A stretch of 64,000 bases of DNA, taken from NCBI GenBank assembly GCA_014240375.1, contig JAAZXB010000009.1:80405-144404 (forward strand), written 5' to 3'. The translations under genes were made by a program, and so were the position numbers. This stretch comes from Planctomycetota bacterium. GTDB taxonomy: Bacteria; Planctomycetota; UBA8108; UBA1146. The notes beneath the pieces were generated by a model. That model ran no database searches, was not told the origin of the DNA, and saw only the letters and a program-made list of their open reading frames with translations. This document shows positions 44,883 through 52,754 of the stretch, piece by piece (position 1 is the first letter of the stretch; every line of letters begins with the position of its first letter).

Positions 44883-45108
44883 GGTTAAACTTTCCAGGTG
44901 GACCGCCTCGAGATTCACCCCTGAATGAGGTGAACTCAACGGCTCCTCGATCCAGCCAAATTCCATCGGGCGAAAGGGTAAAACGCACCGCCAGGATAAT
45001 ATCATGACTGGACAGGTGGTGGACAGATGGACCTCCATTCCAGCCCCTTCATTCGATGATCCTGGGGATAGGTTGCAGACCCCCATCGATCGGTGCAGCA
45101 TCCGTGCC

Positions 45109-47472
45109 ATGAACTGGTTAGAGATCGCACACGAGAACGAAAATCGCCATCCGCTCCCGGCAAGCGGGATCTTCATCATCGGCAGAGCTCCCGACTGTTC
45201 CCTGCGAATTCTGGAGCCAGGCGTTTCCAGGAATCATGCCTCCATCCAGCAGCGTGGCGGGGCTGACTGGATTCGCGATCTTTCTTCCAGCAATGGAACC
45301 TGGTTGATCGGCGAGGGGGTGCCGCCGCGGAAACTGACCGACGAGACATCCTTACGATCGGGTGATCGCATCCGCATCGGTTCGGTCGAGTTGGTCTACC
45401 ATCAGGCGTTGCCAGATACCCTTGCGGATGGGCGCTGGAGTGAAGTCTCCAAGATCGGGTCCGGTGGCATGGGTGAGGTATTTCGCGCCTGCGATCGGGA
45501 TCTCGGGTGCCTGGTTGCGGTGAAAAAGATCCGTTCTGAAGATGGGGATCCTTCGGGATTACTGCAGCGTCTCCATGCTCGCGAGGCGGCCATCGGGAGA
45601 GGGATTGATCATCCCAACGTGGTGCGAGTCCTCGATGATGGAATCGTCGATGGATCTTCGGTTCAGGTGATGGAATGGGTGGGGGGGGGAGACCTCTCCC
45701 GATCGATCCAGAAGGCCGCTCGAGATCCATCGGTAGGGCTCGAAATGATCCGCCAGATCGCACTGGGCCTGACAGCCGCACATGAAAGTGGCGTGGTCCA
45801 TGCGGATCTGAAACCGGGGAACATTTTGATCGTTGGCCAGCAAATAGAACTGGGCCTGGGCTCTGATATCTTCGAGGGGGAGCAGCACGAACCGGTCGAT
45901 CTCGAACGAGAATCAGCACGGATCGATGAGTATCTTCGGCAGGTTGAGGAGAAGCTGAATGCCCCCCCATTCGTCTCGAGGAGTGGCGAACTGGCGCTGA
46001 TCGAGGAGGCCCTGAAGTCGGGTGCGCGGTGCTGGATTCTCATCTTCGGCGAGCGTGGGGTCGGGCGTGGCCGCCTGGCCAGGGAAGTGGTGGACCGTTT
46101 CGGCGATTCGCAACTCGATCGGATTCACCAGGGACCTGAGTTCACACTTCCACCCGATGACTTCGATGGCGTCTGGATGACATCGATGCCTCGGGATTGG
46201 CCCGATGAGCCGACCTGGATCAAGACGTTGGAGCGGGCGAAACGGGAGGGGTGGTCACGAGAAATTCACCTCCAACCGTTGTTGCCTGGGCCTGCAGCCC
46301 GTTGGGTCGAAATGCTGGTCGATGCCCGTGGTGGGGAGGGTGCGCTGTTTCTGTCCCACCTCAACGGGGCTGAGGGTGCCGATGGCCATCCAGCACGATT
46401 ACTCGAGAGCATCGGCGAGAGCATCCAGCGGGGAGCCTGGACGCTGAACGATGATGGCGCCAAGTTGCACCCACTGAGGATGCGAGAGAGCGCACGAGAC
46501 GAGGCGAAGAGAATCGGATCGATCCTCGAAACGATCTCTCCCCTGTTGCGACAAGCTCTCGAGCGAATCGCTCTGTTTTCTGGAAACTTGACGGCAGTTC
46601 AGGTGGCTTCTTTGGTGCGTGGGGACGCAGCCATTTTCCACTCACTGGTGGCGGAAGCGATCGAACTGGGGCTGCTGGAGAAAGGAACCGATGGACGCCT
46701 CAACCTGGTCAGTGAAGGGCTTGGGAAAGCGCTCGCCGATCAGGTGGCGGAGCAGGAGAAGGAACAGTACATCTCTGCTGCGGCGGATCTGATCGTGGAA
46801 CTTCCCCCGCCTGCTGAAGAGCAGCCTCTGCAGTGGTTGAAGAGGGGCCGACTTCTGCGCATTGCAGGGCGGTTACAGGGCGCGATCGAGGCTCACCTGC
46901 AAGCGGCATTGATCGCCCGATCTCGTTACATGAGGCCCATCTTCATCGAGGCTCTGGACGAGGCTCGATCGGCGATTCGGGAAGCCGCGGCGTCGGGCGA
47001 TAGACGAGCCATCGATGCAGCAGAGAAAAAGATCCTGGGGGGAGAGCCTCGAGGCCTGGTGGCGATCGAGAGGCTCCGAAAATTGCCCATCGATGTGACC
47101 GTCAAGATTGCAGATTTCGGCATTGCGCGGATCTCCGGCGAAAGCACAGTCGGCGAGCCGCTGGCATGGGGAACACCGCGGTACATGTCTCCAGAACAGG
47201 CGAGGAAGGAGCCGTTGGCTCCTTCCAGCGATGTCTATTCTCTCGGGCTGTTGGCCAGGGAAGTGCTGGAAGGAAAGCATCCACTCGGCCCCTTGAGAGG
47301 TGCGGAGGCGATCCGGCGGCTGGCGCGGGGGGATCTGGACGAGATGTCCTCGACCCAGGAGAGAGCCCTCTGGGGCGATCTGATCGGGCGGATGCTATCG
47401 CTGTCGCCTCCCCAACGGCCATCGGCGCTGGAGGTGGCCGAGCAGATCGCCGAGATTCAGGCCCGCTATTAG
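45109..47472 (+). CDS. FHA-domain Ser/Thr protein kinase interrupted by a 420-residue insertion
   Basis: A 787 aa cytoplasmic protein. Residues 1-98 are an FHA domain (GIFIIGRAPDCSLRI, SRNHASI, SSSNGTWLIG). The kinase N-lobe follows, with IGSGGMGEVFRA (116-127), VAVKKI (137-142), the helix C Glu and catalytic loop HADLKPGN (231-238). Instead of DFG a few residues later, about 420 residues intervene. They include a STAND/AAA-like segment with a degenerate P-loop GERGVGRGR (Lys replaced by Arg) and helical TPR-like repeats. The kinase then resumes with KIADFGIAR (666-674), WGTPRYMSPEQ and the C-lobe to the end. Kinase plus AAA plus TPR is a known set, but the insertion inside the catalytic core is not usual. 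ATG 45109 lacks a ribosome binding site; ATG 45004 is an alternative. Confidence 0.85.
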   Translation: MNWLEIAHENENRHPLPASGIFIIGRAPDCSLRILEPGVSRNHASIQQRGGADWIRDLSSSNGTWLIGEGVPPRKLTDETSLRSGDRIRIGSVELVYHQALPDTLADGRWSEVSKIGSGGMGEVFRACDRDLGCLVAVKKIRSEDGDPSGLLQRLHAREAAIGRGIDHPNVVRVLDDGIVDGSSVQVMEWVGGGDLSRSIQKAARDPSVGLEMIRQIALGLTAAHESGVVHADLKPGNILIVGQQIELGLGSDIFEGEQHEPVDLERESARIDEYLRQVEEKLNAPPFVSRSGELALIEEALKSGARCWILIFGERGVGRGRLAREVVDRFGDSQLDRIHQGPEFTLPPDDFDGVWMTSMPRDWPDEPTWIKTLERAKREGWSREIHLQPLLPGPAARWVEMLVDARGGEGALFLSHLNGAEGADGHPARLLESIGESIQRGAWTLNDDGAKLHPLRMRESARDEAKRIGSILETISPLLRQALERIALFSGNLTAVQVASLVRGDAAIFHSLVAEAIELGLLEKGTDGRLNLVSEGLGKALADQVAEQEKEQYISAAADLIVELPPPAEEQPLQWLKRGRLLRIAGRLQGAIEAHLQAALIARSRYMRPIFIEALDEARSAIREAAASGDRRAIDAAEKKILGGEPRGLVAIERLRKLPIDVTVKIADFGIARISGESTVGEPLAWGTPRYMSPEQARKEPLAPSSDVYSLGLLAREVLEGKHPLGPLRGAEAIRRLARGDLDEMSSTQERALWGDLIGRMLSLSPPQRPSALEVAEQIAEIQARY

Positions 47473-47528
47473 GACGGGATTCGGCTCTCCTGATCCTGTA
47501 AACTGGATTCTCGGAAGGAATCGTCCCA

Positions 47529-49031
47529 TTGCCGTTTGATACATCATTGCGGGGCTGGACCCGGGCGAGGAAACCTTGTCCGGGCGGTCTACGCGTCACT
47601 TCACCCTGCTCCCTGGCCCACTCGTCGAGTGGGTCCAGATTTCTGCTACCACTCGGCTGGGTGATCTCTAGCCTGTTCCTCGCTTCTGCGCTGCAGGCCA
47701 GTCCTCCGGTCGCAATGGCTATTTCGACCGAGAGCAGTCCGCCAGAACTGATCGAGTCGGAAACGTCGTTGGCTGCAGACCGGGTGCTGGAGCAGGTCCG
47801 CTTCATCCTCTATGGAAACGAGCGCAATGAGGTGGCCGAGGTCCAACTGGACCAGGACCAGTATCTGTTGACCCTCTTCAACGAGACTCTTGCGAGTCAC
47901 TACTCGGTGCGAATCTCCCGCGAAGAGTTGATCTCGAGTGAGCCGATTCTGGCAGAGCGCGCCGAGCGGATCTTGAGCGAGCGAGCGGTGACCATCGCAG
48001 CACGTGAGCGGCTTCGAATCGAGCGCCGGGAGTTGATGCGCTCTCGCAGCCGTAAAGAACAGGGCCTCACCACTGGCCAGCGAGGCGGCAGCAGCAGTGG
48101 CAGCACGAGAGGCAGCACGAGAGGCAACACCAGTGGGTCCTCCTCCAGTAATGAGATCGAAGGGGGAACCAACTCATCGCTGGCGTCTCCCATCTCTCCC
48201 AAGGTCAGCGCATCGAAGTCGATCCAGATCTTGAAGAACTTCATGCTGGTCACGGAGGAACTGGAACATCGAGCGGATCAGATGAGAGTGACCAGTGCTG
48301 GCTGTGAAACCCAGTTGACCGAGTGGAATCGAGCGAGTGACAGAGGAACTGCGCTCTACTCCCGACTGAGGGAGGAAACCTATCACCTGATCGAACAGGA
48401 AGAAGTTCTGGCCAGGAAAATCCAGTCACGTAGCCAGGAAATCAATCGGTCGCTGGCCGATGTAGAGGCGGGCGAAATACGGTCTCGCGACCTTGCAGAG
48501 GTGATCGATCGCATCCGTCGAAGACTGCTGTCCATCGAGCAAAAGCTCGATTCTGTCGAGGCTCAATTGAGTGCTTGTTCCGATGGGATCCAGGCTCTGG
48601 GAGATCCGATCGTGTTGGCCTCGTCCCCTGCAGAGTCCTCTGACCGCACCGCAAGACCGGAACACGCCTCCGTCAGGCCCGAAGTTTCGATGACACGAAC
48701 CGCTACGGATACGAATCAGGAGTCCTCAGCGAAGGGTCGAGTAATTCCCGCAGTCAGCAGCGGGAGATCGGATCCTGAAGAGCCCCGCAATCCCCCTCGA
48801 CGGCAGGGGGGTGGTGGCGAGAAAGAAGCCGATGAGGCTCTGGTGAGTCCCAGCAGGGGAGATCCGCAGCAGGATCAGGTCCACGACGATCAGGATGAAT
48901 CCGATGAATCCAGTGAGTCCGGTTCTGCGGGGAAAGAGGAGATGACTCGCACCCTGCTGCTCGGTGGAATCCTCGGCGCACTCTTCGCACTGGTCCTGGC
49001 TCAACTGATCCGACGCCTCGGCCCGGTCTAG
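47529..49031 (+). CDS. Hypothetical exported coiled-coil protein with C-terminal TM anchor
   Basis: A 500 aa protein I do not recognise. A hydrophobic stretch at about residues 38-56 (FLLPLGWVISSLFLASALQA) acts as a late signal or anchor. Next come a charged helical part, a Ser/Gly/Thr-rich spacer (GGSSSGSTRGSTRGNTSGS), a long coiled coil from about 230 to 360, a disordered acidic tail (DDQDESDESSESGS), and a final TM segment TLLLGGILGALFALVLAQLIRR. The TTG start has GGAAGGA 9 nt upstream. The last 4 nt overlap the convergent P-domain gene. It may be co-transcribed with the kinase, 56 bp upstream. Confidence 0.6.
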   Translation: MPFDTSLRGWTRARKPCPGGLRVTSPCSLAHSSSGSRFLLPLGWVISSLFLASALQASPPVAMAISTESSPPELIESETSLAADRVLEQVRFILYGNERNEVAEVQLDQDQYLLTLFNETLASHYSVRISREELISSEPILAERAERILSERAVTIAARERLRIERRELMRSRSRKEQGLTTGQRGGSSSGSTRGSTRGNTSGSSSSNEIEGGTNSSLASPISPKVSASKSIQILKNFMLVTEELEHRADQMRVTSAGCETQLTEWNRASDRGTALYSRLREETYHLIEQEEVLARKIQSRSQEINRSLADVEAGEIRSRDLAEVIDRIRRRLLSIEQKLDSVEAQLSACSDGIQALGDPIVLASSPAESSDRTARPEHASVRPEVSMTRTATDTNQESSAKGRVIPAVSSGRSDPEEPRNPPRRQGGGGEKEADEALVSPSRGDPQQDQVHDDQDESDESSESGSAGKEEMTRTLLLGGILGALFALVLAQLIRRLGPV

Positions 49032-52000
49032 GGACAACTCCCCTGTACCAGGCAATCGAGCGAGTCTGAGGTCGGATCGACTCCACACCCCGGGCCGCTC
49101 GGTGGCGGTGGCGGTGGTGATCCGGGAATGAACAGGCTCGACAAGAGGAACACTGCATCCGCAACGTTCATTCCGCCATCGTCATTGCAATCTCCCGAAT
49201 CGAGGCATTGAACCGGAGAACTTCCCGGTACAAACAGGCTCGCCAGCAAGAATACGGCATCGGCAACATTGCGACCGCCATCCCCGTTGATATCACCCCG
49301 CACGAACTCGTCACCTGTGGGCGGTAATCCGCCCTCCATGGCAGCAAGGTACAGGGGAATCAGTAGCATCAGGTCAGAGCCGTAGCCGCCCAGTTCCCAG
49401 GACTGGCTGATCACCGGTGCGATGGTGCTGTCGTAGAAGACACCCACGCCGTAGTCGACGAAGGGGTCCGATCCAAGCCAGATCAATCCAGCCTGATTTC
49501 CGCCAAGGTCAGGGTTCTGATCACACGGGATCAGTCGGTCGGTGTAGTCATTACCCGGGGAGTCCTGAGAATACGGTGCATCGAGAGCTGTGAGATCGAG
49601 GCCGTGAGTGGAATCGACTCCGACCAGCTGGAGCAACGAATCGTCGCCATTCTCGACATTGCCAAAGTTCTGATCCTCGACACCATCGAACTGGGCAAAC
49701 ACGGTTGGGTCGTCGTAGGCCCAGGCATCATTGCTTTCGATGTAGATCGCCACAGCGGGACGCTCCTGGCTTCCGTTGAGTCCATCATCTCCGGTGTGAA
49801 TCTCGGAGAGCAGGATTCCATCGGCAGCGGTCAATTCATACCGCTCGGGGTAGGTGCCAAGGCAGCACCAGAGCACCTCTGGAATTCCGGTACTGGCGAT
49901 GGTGTTGGAATCGATGGAATCGATGGTCATCACGGAACGGCCCAGTTGAACCAGGTTGTCGGCAATGGTCAGTCCACTCAGGATGTCTCCTCCCGTCTCG
50001 CCGATCCAGATCACATCGGTGATCTGGACCCCGCCTCGGACGGGCAGGCTGGTGTTACTACATCCGAGAGCGAAATCGAAACCGACCAGCTGGTATTCGT
50101 GGGCACCTGCGGGAGGTGTATCGATGAAGGATGTGTTGGTGCCCGGCAGTCCGGTGGCGAGCAAGAGTCCATCTCGGATCACCTGGATCTCGTCGTAGTC
50201 CGCAGGGTTGGTCCAGTTCAGGGTGATGTTGGTACCATCACTGGAGGCGCTGATATCTTGCGGCGGAAGAGTCTGGCAACCCCCGTCGATGAGCAGGCAC
50301 CAGCGATCGAAGGTGGCAACGGCGCCGGGGTAAATGTCTTCGACAGTCATCACCCAGGGACCCTGAGTCGAGGTGTTGATGAAATCAGCCATCGTTCCGG
50401 GCCCACTTGCGTCCATCGCGCAGCCGCAATCGTAGGGAGCTGCATTGGCCGGGGCACCGTTGCTGTAGAGCACGCTGATATCGGAGTCCGCACCACCGAG
50501 CAGATCATGAAGTGTAACTGAAGTGCCGGAGGGGGAAGAGAGGTCGACGATGAGGTCTCCGACGAATGGGTGTCGAATATCCACCAGCACATCGATGTCA
50601 CCGATGAGCATGTTATTGGTCATCAGGATGAAATCTGAAACCGGACTGACAGCCTGATTGATGGGGCTGCCAGGCTCCCGGCAGACCATCACATCTCTGG
50701 AGACCATCAGTGGAGTATTCTTGCAGATCAAGTCAGAGACATTCCCGTTCTGGAACGCCTCGACGCACACCACTGCGGTACCGGGAACCGGGCGAGGCCC
50801 GCTGACCCAGCTACTTGCCGTACCACTGACGGCACCCTCCAGGCCTCCATCGACATAGATCCTGACCTCGTCATAGACGGAAGCATTGGTCCAACTCACT
50901 TCCAGTTCTCCGGTTCCTGGAGCCGAACTGGCGAGCAGATCCGAGATCGGCTGGACCAGGAAGTCGATGGTGCAGCAATTGGGTGGAATTACCTCGCCGA
51001 CCAACTGCGGAAAGATGCAGTACAGGACCGTCGATGGAATCGTCTGAGGGGCCGTGGTGTAACTGGTCACTGTTCCGTCTGCGATGATCGCTTCCAGATT
51101 TCCATCGGCATAGATCTCGAAGGAGTCATAACCCTGAGGATTGGTCCATGTCATCTCTGCGGTGAGCGAGCCAGAACTGGCGGAACAATTCAACTGCGTC
51201 ACGCTACCTTGCTCGAAGGCGCGGATGCACCAGGAGTCGAGAGATCCGATGCGGGGGCCACCTCCGGTGAAGACATCATCGATGACGATGCTCCAGTCTC
51301 CGAGCGACGAAGTGCCGAGGTAATCGGAGAGAGTACCTGGTCCTGTCGGTTGAATCGGACAACCGCAGTTGATGGGAATGGTTCCTGGCGCAGCACCTAG
51401 ATCCCAGAAGGTCGCTTCGATGGTTGTGGCTGCACCACCATTTTCATTGTGCAACCGTACAGTGGTTCCGCTGTGGATCACATCCACCGTCAGATCACCG
51501 ACAAACGGATGATTCAGATCGACCTGTACCTGCAGATCACCGATGGAGATGTCATCTACGATGGTGATCACATCGACGGTTTGAGGAACCGTGTTTCCCA
51601 CCACTGAACCCGGGGTCCGACAGATCTCGATCGAGGGAGCCATCGGCTGGGAGGTGATGGAGCAGCATTCAGGAGCACAGGGTACTGCGGCTCCGATGGT
51701 GGGGAGCAGGCAGATCTCGAGTGTGGTGCCTATGCCCCCTCCGATGGCAGTGTAGGAGGTTGCGTCTCCTGCGAGGGTGTCGATCAGAACACCACCGATG
51801 GAGACCTGGATCTCGTCATAGATCATCGGGTTGGTCCAACTGAGGCTAGTGTTGCCGGTACCTCCGATATCCAGGCACAGCAGGTTTTCCACTCCCAGTA
51901 CGGCAGAGGAAACACCACTGTCAAAGGTGCTGAGGCACCAGTCGTTGAGTCCTCCCGTGGCTCCGCCGCTGTAACTGTCGAGGCAGCGAATCGTCCAGGC

Positions 52001-52432
52001 CCCGGCGGATCCGTTGCCGGCCAGATCCGAGAGAGCTCCTGGACCTGAAGGCTGCATGCGGCAGCCAGAATCCCACAGGAGGGAACCGTTGGGCGGGCCT
52101 TGATCGTCGAAGATGATGTTGATGAAGTCGTTGGAGCCGCCACCTTGGTCATGAACTCGTACCGTGGTGCCATTGGGAGAGATGATGTCCACAGAGACAT
52201 CATCGATGTAATCGTGAGTGATATCGACGAAGACATCGACATCGACCACCGTTTCATCGGTGGTAATCGTCACCGTCGATTCGGTGGGATTGGCAGGATC
52301 CTCGGAGATGGGGAGAGCTGCTGGCAACCCGGCACAGACGGTGATATCCGCCAGTGTCACAGAGTTCGCAGCGATCACCCAGCATAGGGTCAGTAACCCT
52401 GGCAATATTCGGTATCGGTTCAGATTCAACAT
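49028..52432 (-). CDS. Secreted multi-P-domain protein with dockerin-like C-terminus
   Basis: A 1,134 aa exported protein. After the signal peptide (MLNLNRYRILPGLLTLCWVIAANSVTLA) come three P/Homo B-type domains, recognisable by repeats of VDITHDYIDDVSVDIISPNGTTV, QVDLNHPFVGDLTVDVIHSGTTV and LVDIRHPFVGDLIVDLSSPSGTSV with GSLDSWC-like ends. Between them are short fibronectin III-like strands (LTWTNPxxYDEIxVxxDG). Then follows a 250-residue Asp-rich domain I cannot assign, and the end holds two EF-hand-like repeats (RGDINGDGGRNVADAVFLLASLF) and GCGVDPTSDSLDC. P-domains usually accompany subtilases, but no protease domain is present. ATG 52432 gives the signal peptide. A promoter is predicted at 52506-52535. 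Confidence 0.82.
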   Translation of the reverse strand: MLNLNRYRILPGLLTLCWVIAANSVTLADITVCAGLPAALPISEDPANPTESTVTITTDETVVDVDVFVDITHDYIDDVSVDIISPNGTTVRVHDQGGGSNDFINIIFDDQGPPNGSLLWDSGCRMQPSGPGALSDLAGNGSAGAWTIRCLDSYSGGATGGLNDWCLSTFDSGVSSAVLGVENLLCLDIGGTGNTSLSWTNPMIYDEIQVSIGGVLIDTLAGDATSYTAIGGGIGTTLEICLLPTIGAAVPCAPECCSITSQPMAPSIEICRTPGSVVGNTVPQTVDVITIVDDISIGDLQVQVDLNHPFVGDLTVDVIHSGTTVRLHNENGGAATTIEATFWDLGAAPGTIPINCGCPIQPTGPGTLSDYLGTSSLGDWSIVIDDVFTGGGPRIGSLDSWCIRAFEQGSVTQLNCSASSGSLTAEMTWTNPQGYDSFEIYADGNLEAIIADGTVTSYTTAPQTIPSTVLYCIFPQLVGEVIPPNCCTIDFLVQPISDLLASSAPGTGELEVSWTNASVYDEVRIYVDGGLEGAVSGTASSWVSGPRPVPGTAVVCVEAFQNGNVSDLICKNTPLMVSRDVMVCREPGSPINQAVSPVSDFILMTNNMLIGDIDVLVDIRHPFVGDLIVDLSSPSGTSVTLHDLLGGADSDISVLYSNGAPANAAPYDCGCAMDASGPGTMADFINTSTQGPWVMTVEDIYPGAVATFDRWCLLIDGGCQTLPPQDISASSDGTNITLNWTNPADYDEIQVIRDGLLLATGLPGTNTSFIDTPPAGAHEYQLVGFDFALGCSNTSLPVRGGVQITDVIWIGETGGDILSGLTIADNLVQLGRSVMTIDSIDSNTIASTGIPEVLWCCLGTYPERYELTAADGILLSEIHTGDDGLNGSQERPAVAIYIESNDAWAYDDPTVFAQFDGVEDQNFGNVENGDDSLLQLVGVDSTHGLDLTALDAPYSQDSPGNDYTDRLIPCDQNPDLGGNQAGLIWLGSDPFVDYGVGVFYDSTIAPVISQSWELGGYGSDLMLLIPLYLAAMEGGLPPTGDEFVRGDINGDGGRNVADAVFLLASLFVPGSSPVQCLDSGDCNDDGGMNVADAVFLLSSLFIPGSPPPPPPSGPGCGVDPTSDSLDCLVQGSCP

Positions 52433-52505
52433 GGTCTGTTTTGGATCCTCAGTTGGGGTCACTTGATGCCTTCCTGGGAAGGGGCCAGCCGTTTCGAAGA
52501 CCGAT

Positions 52506-52535
52506 ATTGTATCCGGCACTGGCACCATGGGTCAG
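52506..52535 (-). promoter_or_regulatory. Predicted promoter of the P-domain protein gene
   Basis: On the minus strand CTGACC (52535-52530, 4 of 6) and TACAAT (52511-52506, 5 of 6) are 18 bp apart. The leader would be about 70 nt. Confidence 0.45.
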
Positions 52536-52677
52536 CGGAATCGACCGGAGCTTTTGAAGGTGTGGATCCCGTCAGCTGGGAGCACTTCTTCACTATCTTC
52601 CATGATACCGTGGAGGATCGTTCGGTGGGAAGCGATCAGCGAGGAATCTGGGCATTGTAGATACTGATCTCGGTGGC

Positions 52678-52706
52678 CTCGCAGTCGCCTCGAGATTGGC
52701 TAGAAT
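52678..52706 (+). promoter_or_regulatory. Possible promoter of mutS
   Basis: TAGAAT (52701-52706) is a 5 of 6 match to the -10 consensus. The -35 position 17 bp upstream (CTCGCA) is poor. Transcription would begin near 52713. Confidence 0.35.
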
Positions 52707-52754
52707 GCCCCATTGCTGCCGAGTCGGCCAGATCGTGGGAAAGGGTGTATTGCA

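Larger units (their letters stand above)
52433..52754. other. Divergent intergenic gap before mutS
   Basis: The 322 bp between the P-domain gene (-) and mutS (+) hold predicted promoters for both directions (52506-52535 minus, 52678-52706 plus). I see no further gene, repeat or RNA in it. Confidence 0.5.

Noticed and set aside
45109-47472. Two separate genes (FHA-kinase fragment and another kinase fragment)
   Set aside because: The frame is continuous with no stop, and each half lacks exactly the kinase elements that the other supplies.
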